From: Spodoptera frugiperda
Taxonomy: Eukaryota; Arthropoda; Insecta; Lepidoptera; Noctuidae
Length of the DNA stretch: 64,000 nucleotides
Direction: 5' to 3'
NCBI RefSeq assembly: GCF_023101765.2
Contig: NC_064226.1
Location: 1,480,001-1,544,000 of the forward strand
A program made the position numbers and the translations under genes. This document shows, piece by piece, positions 42,480-52,768 of the stretch (the first letter of the stretch is position 1; each line of letters opens with the position of its first letter). The notes beneath the pieces were generated by a model. That model was not told where the DNA came from. It searched no databases and saw nothing but the letters and a program-made list of their open reading frames with translations.

Positions 42480-42605
42480 TTTATAGGATGCATTGCGCGA
42501 GTGGCCGGTGGGGTGCGGAGTGAGGCGCGGGAGGGGGGGAGCGCGGCAACAGGTCCGCATTGTGTCGGGATGCAGGGGATGAGGACCGACCTAGGGCTGC
42601 CTGTA
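42480..42605. promoter_or_regulatory. GC-rich island
   Basis: GCATTGCGCGAGTGGCCGGTGGGGTGCGGAGTGAGGCGCGGGAGGGGGGGAGCGCGGCAACAGG is strongly G-rich on plus and not repeated elsewhere in the window. A promoter or G-quadruplex-prone element is possible; nothing decides. Confidence 0.25.
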
Positions 42606-42795
42606 AAGAGTTAAATAAGGATTATTTTTACGTGTGATTTTTATTTAACTAGTGATTGCACGTAATCTTAATAGCGGGATTGCTAGTTTATAACAAGGAA
42701 ATCGTACGTTTTTCGTATGTATATAAAATTCAGGTTTTAGGTAACCTCTGATTGCAAAATATACCAAATATATGCTCATCTGTTATATAGGTATA

Positions 42796-42799
42796 GATG
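42796..42799. repeat. Target-site duplication GATG (left)
   Basis: GATG just before the 5' LTR, matched by GATG at 43841-43844 right after the 3' LTR. A 4-bp duplication is typical of Ty3/gypsy-type integrases. Confidence 0.8.
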
Positions 42800-43047
42800 T
42801 GTGGCGACACTGACAAGTGACAAGTGACAAGTGACAGATGACAGCAGTCGCACATAGACTATCGACGAGCAAATCAACGGATGACGTCACAAATATCCTG
42901 CATCGCACATACGAAGTTTACATGCGAATTAACACGGATAGAAAATCCCAACGAACAACTGTTGGGCAGAAAGCCCGCCAGGCTGATCACCTCGCCTGGT
43001 CGGAGGATCCTCCTTTTCTTAGGGAACTTTACTCGCTGTTCCCTACA
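42800..43047 (+). repeat. 5' LTR
   Basis: 248 bp, TGTGGCGACA...GTTCCCTACA, with the TG...CA ends expected of an LTR. The first 50 bp carry a heptamer array (TGACAAG x3, then TGACAGA, TGACAGC). A perfect CRE palindrome TGACGTCA lies at 42882-42889. A 75-codon open frame runs from the LTR into the leader but has no family likeness and is best viewed as incidental. Confidence 0.92.
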
Positions 43048-43048
43048 G

Positions 43049-43066
43049 TGGTGACCCCGACGTGAT
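43049..43066 (+). other. Primer-binding site for tRNA-Trp
   Basis: TGGTGACCCCGACGTGAT is, as far as I can recall the conserved animal tRNA-Trp sequence (3' end ATCACGTCGGGGTCA plus CCA), an 18-of-18 complement to its 3' end. It starts two bases after the 5' LTR, the normal position for priming minus-strand DNA synthesis. Confidence 0.85.
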
Positions 43067-43577
43067 GAATCCAACGAATAAAAAGAAGACAAAACGTTTT
43101 CAATCTATTTTTGAATGTATAAATTTCAAATAAATTTTTGCGAGCACAGAGCACACCTCAGTCGCACACAGCAAGAAACGAAAAACAAAAAAATATATAT
43201 TATACAATATTTGTACAATAAAGCTTGAGCTTCAATAGTCATACAAAATTCTCACATAAGGGGCTATAAAGTATTTGCACAATTAGCAAGTTAACAGGGC
43301 TACTAAAACTATAACAAATTGACTATCTTCTGTTAAAGTATTAAGGGTGAATTGTGTAAAACTTTGATGTACACTCCTTTCATCCAATTTATATTAATCT
43401 ATCTAATTTCACTATTTACATAGTATAATTGACTCTACACAGCCAATAGAAGCTGTTACACATATTGCTATCGAATTTACACAATTGTTGCGTATGGCAC
43501 GCTGTTTGCAAACTTGTAAGTTTAAGCATTGGTCTCAAGCATCGACAGCCGTCTCAACAGTATCGACCTCCGGTCTT
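43067..43577 (+). other. Non-coding interior of the miniature LTR element
   Basis: A+T-rich, with stops in every frame and no Cys-His box, protease or RT motif. It contains AATAAAGCTTGAGC (43218; a possible polyadenylation-type AATAAA) and nothing else recognisable. Its role may be limited to packaging or dimerisation signals; no direct evidence. Confidence 0.6.
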
Positions 43578-43591
43578 GAGGCGGGGGGTGG
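43578..43591 (+). other. Polypurine tract
   Basis: GAGGCGGGGGGTGG abuts the 3' LTR. It is 12 of 14 purines and in the right place to prime plus-strand synthesis. Confidence 0.8.
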
Positions 43592-43840
43592 TGTGGCGAC
43601 ATCTGACAAGTGACAAGTGACAGATGACAGATGACAGAAGTCGCACATAGACTATCGACGAGCAAATCAACGGATGACGTCACAAATATCCTGCATCGCA
43701 CATACGAAGTTTACATGCGAATTAACACGGATAGAAAATCCCAACGAACAACTGTTGGGCAGAAAGCCCGCCAGGCTGATCACCTCGCCTGGTCGGAGGA
43801 TCCTCCTTTTCTTAGGGAACTTTACTCGCTGTTCCCTACA
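43592..43840 (+). repeat. 3' LTR
   Basis: 249 bp. From the GTCGCACATAGAC phrase to the end it is identical to the 5' LTR as far as I can compare by eye (about 200 bp). Differences are limited to the heptamer array (TGACAAG x2 then TGACAGA repeats) and one base just after it (CAGAAGTCG against CAGCAGTCG). The CRE palindrome is conserved at 43675-43682. GATG follows as the right target duplication. Confidence 0.92.
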
Positions 43841-43844
43841 GATG

Positions 43845-44330
43845 TATTGAAACATTTAATGTGATTGTGATCTATCACATTTATAGTGTTGAAGAACACT
43901 AAACATTAAATAGTTTTCCGAACTCATGTTACCAGCGGAATGAGGTTTATTGTTCAACCAAATGTAGGCTATGCTTTCCTTACAATTCTCTGTTAGCAAA
44001 TTCCGATGAAACCATAATAGTTATTGACCATAAGACACCACTAATAGGTAATTAGGTAATTCCAATTTCACATTAGGTACTTTAGTATTACCAGCATGTT
44101 TGATTTGATAGAAACTTGGATCTGGGTTTATAAGCATTGTTTCTGGGAAATATGGAAAGTTAGATAATCAAAGATATCTATTTTAGAGTGTAATTTTTTA
44201 AAAAAAGGGCTTTTTCTTTTTATTTCTCTCTTCACTTCCTATTTGTTATCATTTAAAATTGATAATATAAAACAAGCCTAAGAGAAATATTATGTGATAT
44301 TTTTTCAGAATTAAATCATGATTTGGCACC
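43845..44330. other. Non-coding stretch
   Basis: A small inverted phrase follows the LTR element: TGAAACATTTAATGTGATTGTGATCTATCACATTTATAG. Otherwise A+T-rich and featureless. Confidence 0.4.
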
Positions 44331-44334
44331 CCTA

Positions 44335-44475
44335 CGCATCGGGTGCGGGGGTGTAAGGTGCGCGGGCGGCGCGGCAGGAATGCGCGCTCTTTTTCGTTTT
44401 GGGGAGCGTCTGCGCAGGTAGGCGCGCACCTCTCCACCGTCGCGCATGCCCTGTTACTATGCGCATGCTCGACTA
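44335..44475. promoter_or_regulatory. GC island with NRF1-like GCGCATGC motifs
   Basis: GCATCGGGTGCGGGGGTG, GCGCGGGCGGCGCGGC, AATGCGCGCTC, TCTGCGCAGGTAGGCGCGCACC, TCGCGCATGCCC and ATGCGCATGCTC. The TGCGCATGC-type palindromes resemble sites for NRF1/ewg. CAGGTAGG (44414) matches a splice-donor consensus on plus. Frames open on both strands because of composition. A candidate promoter, unproven. Confidence 0.3.
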
Positions 44476-45117
44476 ACGAAACTTCCAGAATTTTTATTAT
44501 TAAATCGAGGTTCTTTATGAAATTCAAATTATGTAAATAGGTTAATCGTTTTACGTTTAAAAATATATACTTTAACACTGTAGCAAGTCGGTTTAAAATT
44601 AGTTTCATTGGGAGCAACTTAAGTCTCCAATTTATTAAAGAAAATGAAAAGTGCCACGTTTATCGATTTATTTTAAAGAAATTATTATTAAGCTTTGTTT
44701 TCTTCAGCTTATTTTTTAAATATCGAACATCACATCAAGCTATCGACAAGTTTAACGAAATAATAATAACACGAAACCTATAACTCGTTACCTGCGGCAC
44801 CCACCTCAACGTTCGTTAGTCGAGACTACCTCGACGGAGCCCTTCAATATTTTTTTCTCGTTTACTCGTCCGGAGGTCATTCGAGTAGTAAAAGTAAAGT
44901 ATTGAGTCAAAATAAAACCGCTCCGACCGCTCATGGGAGCTGAATCCAGGTCATAAATGGGTACCACGAAAACTGCACAATGCTTTAATTAATTGCTGTT
45001 TACAGAACACTATTTGTACTTTAATTATTAATGTGGTTTGTAGTTTTGTGTTGTTAAAATTGATTTTAGGTCGATTGGTGACTGTGGACTTATTTGGGCT
45101 CTGGTTTGAAAAACAGG

Positions 45118-45228
45118 AGTAGGAACGGAGTTGTAGATGGTTTTTAGTCAAGAGTCTGATACTTCTTCTCGCCTTGCCCAAGGCGAGAGACGTCAGTGGA
45201 TGATATTCCTCTCTCAAAAAAGGTGGAT
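45118..45228 (+). repeat. LINE/SINE 3'-end family C, plus copy
   Basis: CAGGAGTAGGAACGGAG..GGTTTTTAGTCAAGAGTCTGATACTTCTTCTCGCCTTGCCCAAGGCGAGAGACGTCAGTGGATGATATTCCTCTCTCAAAAAA ends in the A-run. GCCTTGCCCAAGGC is a small perfect palindrome inside it. Confidence 0.7.
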
Positions 45229-45695
45229 TGGTGAACTACAGAGATTGTTTAATTGGAGAACAGTTAAATTTACTCTTAGTCGGTTAATAACCGGGACAGA
45301 AGTTCACCTTTTGGAACACCGATTAACTTTTTAACGTACTTATATTACCTATGCTTTTCGAAAATTTCGTCGATGCTACGACTAGTGACTGTAGTATCAA
45401 CCCTAGATAAAAATTAAGTATTCTGCTCTCCAACCTTTTCTAATTAAGTCAGAATCTGTATACCCAGACTAATTGAGTGGCCATATTTCCTAACGCGATT
45501 TTAATTAGTTCTTAAGAAAAAGTTTTGGTCTCGCCTCTCGTAGTTTGTGTTGGGTTTAGAAGATGGTGTAGATTTATTAATTGGTTTATGTTTATTAAAT
45601 AGACAATTTAGATTTATATATGATGTGAAATTATTAATATGAGACTCAGTGGGATCTTTTAACTAGAATTAACTAAAACTGACGTATGTTTTTTA
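45229..45695. other. Non-coding stretch
   Basis: Nothing recognised. Confidence 0.4.
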
Positions 45696-45699
45696 ATAA

Positions 45700-45853
45700 C
45701 TGCCCAGGACTGATTGCACAGTTGTCGCGGGTTCGATTCCTGCACGAAACAAATCTTTGTGTGATCCACAGATTGTTGTTCAGGGTCTGGGTGTCATGTG
45801 TACGTGAAATTGTATGTTTGTTAACGCACACGCGATACAGGAGAATATCCTAA
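45700..45853 (+). repeat. tRNA-derived SINE, second family
   Basis: B box GCGGGTTCGATTCCTGCACG (45728), then the family body AAACAAATCTTTGTGTGATCCACAGATTGTTGTTCAGGGTCTGGGTGTCATGTGTACGTGAAATTGTATGTTTGTTAACGCACACGCGATACAGGAGAATATCC. I recognise this body as a common lepidopteran SINE. The A box is weak (GCCCAGGACTG). Confidence 0.75.
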
Positions 45854-45894
45854 AATAAGTGAGTGAGTATAAAAAAATTAGAACGATTCTACAT

Positions 45895-46012
45895 TATACT
45901 CGGTGTGTGGCAATAGGTAGCATATACATATAGACATATATCAAAACTGGCTGGAAAAGTGGGTGTTACATTTAATATGTGCAGTGCACCTCTGCCTACA
46001 CCAGTGGAGAAA
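45895..46012 (+). repeat. tRNA-derived SINE, first family, 3' part
   Basis: GTGTGGCAATAGGTAGCA..AAAGTGGGTGTTACATTTAATATGTGCAGTGCACCTCTGCCTACACC is the plus-strand 3' half of the SINE seen on minus at 22718-22960. It lies 40 bp after the unrelated SINE at 45700. Confidence 0.65.
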
Positions 46013-46364
46013 AACACGTACTTTTTATAGCCAACATAAGTACTCCTCAAACATACTAATTCAGTAGTGGGTAGCTAAGCTGATTACGTTTATCATACAA
46101 AAGTAGATAGTACATGATTGGGACACACAACATTAGTTGTAGTGGGATTATAGAAGTACATACACACATATGTATCTAAGATATAATACTATGTCTCTCT
46201 ACAATAATAATTTGATTGACAGGTAAATTGTATACCTACGCAGTTTACCTAGAATCTTGTACTAAGGATTGTTATAACTTAAGCCCCTACTTACAGTAGC
46301 TATGTATTAAATAATATTAATTTATGTGATTTTTTTATAAACGATATAATATAACTGTGAGTTT

Positions 46365-46500
46365 TTTTATTTGGACGGGGGACCCGGTGATCATTAGATA
46401 ATTTCTTTCCGGCATTTCTGACTAAAAACAAGTTCTGTTTTTCAAGTTGGAACCTCGGTACTATGCTCCAACTTTTGTGGTCTGAATAACAGTGACTCTT
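46365..46500 (-). repeat. Possible decayed retroelement 3' end
   Basis: On minus: GTTCCAACTTGAAAAACAGAACTTGTTTTTAGTCAGAAATGCCGGAAAGAAATTATCTAATGATCACCGGGTCCCCCGTCC, which shares GTTTTTAGTCAG and general order with family C but with a different tail. Low confidence. Confidence 0.35.
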
Positions 46501-46930
46501 ATTACCCAAATTGCAAAAACAGAGATAGTTTCGTCAAGTAAAAACTGGGTGTCCCTGCCCCATACTATTTAATTAAAACTTCTCCAATGAATTACTATAA
46601 TTAATGTTACTGTCTTCGAAATTAAGGTTGTGGTCATATGAGCAAAAAGTTTGCGGTTTGTCTACGGTTCACAATAAACCACAACACAATCAATATCTAA
46701 AATTATCTTGTTTTGTGTCTATTGTCTGTTATTTTATCTCATAGTTTGTGGCGATGTAAATGTTTTGTGGTGAAAGGTCGTGGTGATTATGATAATGATG
46801 TGGTCGGATTATGTTTTTTAAAAACGCTCCTGTACTAGAATTTTCTCCTTTACTATAGTTGGGTTTATAAACATACAAATTCACTTACATATTAATTATA
46901 ATAAATAGACCCAGAAAACCAATTTTTGGG

Positions 46931-47022
46931 ATTGTACATAGAGTTGTTTCGTATGGGAATCGAACCCTTATCACGTTGTGTAGCAGTGATTTTGCCTAGC
47001 CACTAAGCCAATTGTGAAGTTG
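46931..47022 (-). repeat. tRNA-derived SINE head, minus strand
   Basis: Minus strand: ACAATTGGCTTAGTGGCTAGG (A box TGGCTTAGTGG) ... GGGTTCGATTCCCATACG (B box), then AAACAACTCTATGTACAATCC, the same body start as the SINE at 45700. Both promoter boxes are intact; the body is truncated. Confidence 0.65.
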
Positions 47023-47024
47023 AA

Positions 47025-47780
47025 TATCGTTCAAACTCTTTGGAAATTAAAAAGCGTGATCTTACGTTACGTGATAATTATTAAACTCATTTAAATAACT
47101 TTAAAGAACCTGTTTTGAACTTGGATTATAGTAATCGTATAAAATATTTATGGTAGCTAACAGTTGAGTTAGAAAATTAGTTCGCCAATATGTAGTAGCG
47201 CGTGACTTGGCAATAAACATATAAAATATAATGTCTGTATTATAATGATTATGATTTCAAAGTTTTCTCCGTTGATAGTGAAGACGTGATGTCATCAAAT
47301 CAAGGCATTCGAAACTTTATGGTCTTGTAATAAAGTTGATGATTTATTTTAATTAGTGGCAGTTTTATATATTTCATGGTATGTGATTAAGTTATCCTTA
47401 CTCATATAGTAATTATGTGATTTCATACGATTTTTGTTTCTAGGTTTAGGAGATTGAATAATTATGTAGATTGGCTTTCAGGACTAACAAAATAAATTAC
47501 GAAAGGTGAAAGAAGGAAGACACATTATATAATAAGTTACTGAAAATGTTACTGAAAAAAGAAATCACAATTCTGTCTTCATAGACATAAAATAGAAAAT
47601 ACCTCAAAGATATTAGAATTATACATAGTAAAAAGCTTATAGTTCTTTATTATTTTTCCTGGAATTACATTTAATGCTAGCTTATTAGTACAGGCACACG
47701 ACTGGTTTAAACAAAAGATCCTCCAACAATAGCATGGTTAAGCGAATTCCTGAACGTCTGAATGGATGGCTTAAATACTT
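47025..47780. other. Non-coding stretch
   Basis: Nothing recognised. Confidence 0.45.
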
Positions 47781-47784
47781 TTAA

Positions 47785-47914
47785 CACTTACCGCCGCACT
47801 CAGAGTTATTTAATGGTTACTCAACCAAGTCCTTAGCCATTGTTTTCGATACAAAATCGTTACTAAGGAATAGTTTGAGGAATCATTGAATGTCTCTGAG
47901 TGCGGCAGTTAGTG
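47785..47914. mobile_element. MITE with 21-bp inverted ends
   Basis: CACTTACCGCCGCACTCAGAG at the left and its complement CTCTGAGTGCGGCAGTTAGTG at the right match at 19 of 21 positions. The 130-bp interior is itself partly palindromic (CCTTAG..CTAAGG). The target duplication is not clear. A truncated relative lies at 28362-28459. Confidence 0.8.
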
Positions 47915-48925
47915 CAAGTACTAAGTACAAACTTAAAACAATCATAATTTTAATATTATAGAATACAACAACAAAATAAGTCAAAATATTTTTATATACA
48001 CAACTACACATAGCTAAATATCAAGCTATATATATATAAAGCCAGTATAAACAAGTCCATGATAAACTCATTTTGTATAACTTGATATACAAAGCCGTGT
48101 ATTACTTGTCCATCTCTATGTTTATGGTCCTTGTGAATATCGTTAATGAGTGGTCCTTTGATTCGAAATTCAAAATTAGTAGAAGCGTTTTGTGGTCCTT
48201 CGAGTCAGAGTTTTATAAATGTGTGCTTCGGATTAATTATAGAAATTTATTTGTGTTTGCTGGCTGTTATTATTTTTTCTTTGATTTAATTTCGGATTAT
48301 TTTTTTGAATACATTTTGTTTATTCAATTTTTTCCAAACCTTTTAGTATTATAAAAGCTTAAATAGTTAAGTTGACACCATTAATCCTCAAAACTGGTTG
48401 TCGGATCTAAAGAATGTGTTTGATAGTCAGATTATTGTTATTATTTGATTTGTAGACGCCCTTAGAAACAGATTAAGCATGTGAAACCGCAAAGCGAAGC
48501 TAGTTTACAATTAGATTAGGGCGACAAATTCGGAGTGTTTGAAGTCGGATTACACTAAGGACCAAGTTTTGAGCTGAAAATTAAACTACTTCGAACTACT
48601 AAATAGAATTTGATGTAAGCTGATAATTATGTAAATTAGTTTTCAGTACTGTGGAAAACTTGCAAGTTGCAACAAAGTTAAAGTATTTAGGTAGAAAATT
48701 AATTCACGAACATGTTACAAGCTTTAAGCTTTTAATTTTATGAAAACTTGTTTAGTAATAGGTACTATTTTAGCATACAATCGAAATTGTGAGACAAATT
48801 AGAATTACTTGATTGGTACCGGTTTTAGAGTGGTCTTAAGTAACAAGCTAGTTTCTGCCGGTCTAAGAATTGAACCATAAAATTTCCATAAAACATCTAC
48901 AATGATCTAGTGAAGATACCGGGGC
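47915..48925. other. Non-coding stretch
   Basis: A T-rich 93-codon plus frame at 48073-48354 translates to a Phe/Tyr/Ile-rich string, as expected by chance from A+T-rich DNA. No gene. Confidence 0.4.
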
Positions 48926-48929
48926 CTCT

Positions 48930-49080
48930 ATTCTTCCCCTACCCCTAATTCCAAAAACCCCAATCTAAGCACTAAATGGCCGGCAACGCACTTGTAACTC
49001 CTCTGGTGTTGCGAGAGTCCATGGGCGATGTCGATTGCTTGCCATAGGGTGATCCGTTTGATCTCATTTACAGTTTAATA
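48930..49080 (+). repeat. LINE/SINE 3'-end repeat family B, copy 4
   Basis: TTCCCCTACCCCTAATTCC..AAATGGCCGGCAACGCACTTGTAACTCCTCTGGTGTTGCGAGAGTCCATGGGCGATGTCGATTGCTTGCC. Degenerate but colinear with 37860-38108. Confidence 0.65.
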
Positions 49081-49169
49081 ATAAGTAAAATGTTACAGAA
49101 ACAGTACGAACAATAACTTTAAGTCTATTTTGGCGGCAGACATAGAAACTAGACAGTGTAAAGTGTGAG

Positions 49170-49310
49170 TAGTGTCATAAATCGCTGGGGAATGTTCATG
49201 TGTGTCACAAATCTAGGGTCACGCTCACGACACGCACGTGCCACGACAAATGTGGTGTGTCACTAGCTCTGTAGGGGGTAACCCTGTTTGTAGGGCTGCT
49301 ACTTACATAC
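49170..49310 (+). repeat. Interspersed repeat family E, copy 1
   Basis: ATCTAGGGTCACGCTCACGACACGCACGTGCCACGACAAATGTG..GTAGGGGGTAACCCTGTTTGTAGGGCTGCTACTTACAT; repeated in the same orientation at 49825-49965. Likely a SINE body: the phrases GGATCTAGGGTCAAATCCACGACTCGCACGTGC in copy 2 are colinear. Confidence 0.6.
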
Positions 49311-49824
49311 TTTAAGGGTACTTACATGTGACATACATAAGTATACTCATGTGTTTATTACTTACATCGTTAGTTGAGTGGTCACAAGTGATAGTTGAGT
49401 TCGAAGTCTCAGTTTCAAATATTTTCAAGTCTGTACTCTTAGTATGAGTTAGGTTTCCGTTAAAGTAATCGAAACGAGAGCATGTTCGGCGCTCTGATTG
49501 GTTGGTTTATTCGAGCCAATATTTTTGGTGTATTCAACTTTATGGTGTATGGTGTCATACCCAGTGTAAGTTGTAGAAGAGCAAAGGAAAATTGAACAAG
49601 AAAAATGTAATTGTAACTAATTCAATTATTTTTTAAGTATTGAGGTAATATCTAGTATATTTTAGTTTTCATTGGCTTAAGCCTTCTTAATCAATTGAGC
49701 ACAAAATATAAGGTAACTTATTTACACGTTTATCTTTAAAATAAATCAGTATTTAAGCTCGAAAATAATTCAGACAATATTTGACAATACAAAATGGACT
49801 AATAATTTACAATTGTGTAGACTA

Positions 49825-49965
49825 CAGGGTTGTCGTGTTCCACGGATCTAGGGTCAAATCCACGACTCGCACGTGCTAAGACAAATGTGTCCTGTTATGA
49901 ACAGTTTGTAGGCGGTAACCCTATTGTTTTGATGTAGGGTTGGTGCTTACTTCAATTGTACATTC
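49825..49965 (+). repeat. Interspersed repeat family E, copy 2
   Basis: GGATCTAGGGTCAAATCCACGACTCGCACGTGCTAAGACAAATGTGTCC..GTAGGCGGTAACCCTATTGTTTTGATGTAGGGTTGGTGCTTACTT. GGGTCAAATCC could be a decayed B box. About 640 bp from copy 1. Confidence 0.6.
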
Positions 49966-50514
49966 CGTGATATTCAATGTGATGTATGTGAATCGTCGTA
50001 TGTGTGTGAATGTCGTAAATCGATACACATTTAATATTCTGAAAATTTTCTTGATTCAAAGTTTGTATGTTCTAATTAAGCCACACGATACAACAGGTCT
50101 AATTTAACAGAAAATACCATAACACTATTTGTTAGTCTGCATTAAAACTAAAAACTAAAAATTGTTGGCATTGATTTTTCATTGTAATAAAAAAGTAAAT
50201 ATTTTATATGAAAAGTAAATTAAAATACCAAAAGCTTAAAATATTCGTGAGTAAAATCGTGTGTACGTAAAATAATAAATTTCAATTACATGCCACTGTT
50301 CACTGAGTGAAAATGCTAGTAGTAAACGAAACCAACAACATTAATCTTACTTAAAGCAAACTGAGCATTCGTGAATATATTTTATTTTCACACTAGTGTT
50401 TGACATGTACTGTTTCAATACATTTCAGAATTTTCAGATAAAATGTGGTTGCTGACTGGTTTAATACGTAGTTGCTGAGTATGAAAGTTCAGAAATATTA
50501 TCGTTTTCAGTAAA

Positions 50515-50700
50515 TTAGTCTAGTTGGCTCGGCAGACTTCGTACTGTCTCAATAATTATTTTCTTACCTTTTAAACCTTTCCTAGACTTCCACAAATAAT
50601 TCAAGACCAAAATTAACCAAATCGATTCAGCCGTTCTCGAGTTTTAGCAAGACTAACGAACAGAAATTAATATATCTCCAATTTAGTATTTGGAAGTGAT
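50515..50700 (+). repeat. Interspersed lepidopteran repeat
   Basis: CTAGACTTCCACAAATAATTCAAGACCAAAATTAACCAAATCGATTCAGCCGTTCTCGAGTTTTAGCAAGACTAACGAACAG is a phrase I recognise from Helitron- or RTE-like repeats ('aaatcgg.ccagccgttctcgagttttagcgagact'). Confidence 0.55.
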
Positions 50701-50819
50701 AAAATTACATGCTTGTTTACAGAAAGTTTCAGTCCAGACATAGAGGTAGATAGAACATCACTGAAATTGTAGACACCGTCTCAGGATGCAAGTTTAATAT
50801 TTGACAGTCTAAACTAAAT

Positions 50820-50955
50820 GGTGCGGTGTCTGAGTGTTTACCTTCGATCCCCAGGACCGTCAGTTCGATTCCCACACCCGGACAAATATTTGTCACGTCC
50901 ACTAATATTTGTTTTGAACCTGATTGTCCGTGTTCCTATTATACAGGCTGTTCTA
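50820..50955 (+). repeat. tRNA-derived SINE, second family, decayed
   Basis: B box CAGTTCGATTCCCACACCCGGACAAATATTTGTCACGTCC, then TTGTTTTGAACCTGATTGTCCGTGTTCC: related to the SINE at 45700-45853. The upstream GTCTGAGTGTTTACC is a weak A box. Confidence 0.6.
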
Positions 50956-50969
50956 TGTTACCTCGTAAT

Positions 50970-52765
50970 GACAAGGAGTCTGGTAGTTTGAATTTCTTTA
51001 TTTGTTATTGGTCTGGAAGACGTGTCCAGATCAGTATCATGATATTTGTTATGTTGGAAAAACTAATAGCCCTTACTGAAGCTAGTTTGTGAATGAGTTG
51101 GGATTCACATTGTTCGTAATATCACCGTAAAGATCAAATATTTCAACGTTGTAAAAGATTATATGTAATTGGTTTACAAGCTCAATTAGTCGTAAAGTAC
51201 ATCAGTTTATAAAATTTCTATAAAATATAGCTCTATACTAAGTAAATATTCCGTTTAAAAAATAAACTCTATTAGACAAACTATGCAATTTACATTTCAC
51301 TTTAAATGGCAGTTTAAAATAATAACATGAATACTTTAAACAACAGCACGAAAGCTTAATAACTTAATAACGTATTCAAGTTGAGTTATGGCACAAAAAT
51401 GAATATAAGATGTAGTTTTTACAAAACAAATCCCATTTTCTTATGTTACGTACAAAAGACATCAACGCGTTGATTTTTTTAAATGGTAAGCAACAAACTT
51501 CTGTACAAGCTTCTATACACATACGAATGGTTTTACATATCAAAGCAAGTAAATCATTAAATATGATCGTCATTTTTGGTATTTTCTTTTGTATACAACA
51601 AGTATATAATACCTTAATTCAAACACGAACGAAATTAGGGCTTTAACTTAACTTTAAAATGATGTAACCGTGAAACGAAGATTTTCTATTCAAATAACTA
51701 GGCGTAAGTTTATGAATATTGACATTTAGAATTATACAAACGGAAGAAAGTTGCAAACAATGACCCAGCATTTAGATCAGGGAGATATTCTTCAACAAAT
51801 AAGGCTTCAAAGGTCACGTTTCTCCCAAGCTCTGAATGTCGCAGCCTTTATTTATGGCTACAATAAAAAGATTGGTGGACGCGAATAAAAATATCATTTA
51901 GATTACGCTTGACGTAAAAGTAAATGGTACATTTACTAGCAAGATTCTGTGTCGTGTGTACAGTTGAATTGTCTACTTAAGGCTTTTTATGTTCTTTTTC
52001 TTATAAATATTTTTTATGAGCCACACTTTTAGTAGGTGACTCTAATGAAATACTGACTTATGAAATAGCTGTAAATGAAAATGTAATGATAGAAAGTGTA
52101 TCTGGTGAATTTGAGGTTCTGAGTATGATTCTTAGGTCAGATACAAGGTATTAAGATATATGTACATGAAAATATATTTTTGCATTAAAATTAATTTATG
52201 GTTTTGTAAGCAAGCAAGCCTCTTCAGTTGAAGCCGTCTTCTATGTGATATACGTACTTGAGATCGAAACACATAAAATATTATAAGTACAGTATTTGTT
52301 AAATAAGCCCGAAGGAATATTTTGATCGGAATAATAAATACATAATGTCAAAGTAAACCAGTTTGAATTGAACGGTACTACATTAGTACGTACATAGTAC
52401 ATAAGTGAAAAACATCAGGCACTCAGCATGACCACTACAGTTCACTAGCACATAAAACTAATGTAAAACAATTTATATAGGAAACCTTCGAATAAATAAT
52501 ATAAAATTGCCTCCATCCCTTTAACGTGGTATAAAATATATTTCGAAGAAGTAGTTTTGTAAATATAGAGGTCCAGTGCTTGTGGGATATGATTGCCGCA
52601 TCGTAAAGTTATGGGGCGGGGAAACTTTAACAGACGTGTAGACAGACAGACATCGTGTAGTATGTGTATATGTTGTTTTGTGTCTGGTTTTCAGATATAT
52701 ATGTTTGGTTATGGCATAAAATTATAGTAGCGTTTGAATAGACTCATAATACAATCCATCGTGAC
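50970..52765. other. Non-coding stretch
   Basis: No gene seen. Overlapping short frames near 51376-51646 on both strands are not protein-like. Confidence 0.4.
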
Positions 52766-52768
52766 TAA

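Larger units (their letters stand above)
42800..43840 (+). mobile_element. Miniature LTR retrotransposon (TRIM-like), 1041 bp
   Basis: Complete by structure: 5' LTR, tRNA-Trp primer-binding site one base after it, a 544-bp interior with no gag, protease, reverse transcriptase or integrase, a purine-rich tract directly before the 3' LTR, and a matching 4-bp target duplication. It must have moved with proteins from a larger relative. A tRNA-Trp primer is, in established knowledge, a feature of the CsRn1-type Ty3/gypsy group, which includes moth elements such as Kabuki, so that group is the likely helper; this is inference. The near-identity of the LTRs outside a short heptamer array indicates a recent insertion. 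Confidence 0.92.

Noticed and set aside
42838..43065. 75-codon frame in the 5' LTR, repeated as 77 codons in the 3' LTR
   Set aside because: It lies inside LTR sequence, spans LTR-leader and LTR-flank junctions with different ends, and shows no retroviral or host domain.
48073..48354. 93-codon plus-strand frame rich in Phe, Tyr and Ile
   Set aside because: Typical translation of T-rich DNA; no signal peptide, motif or conserved pattern to support a gene.
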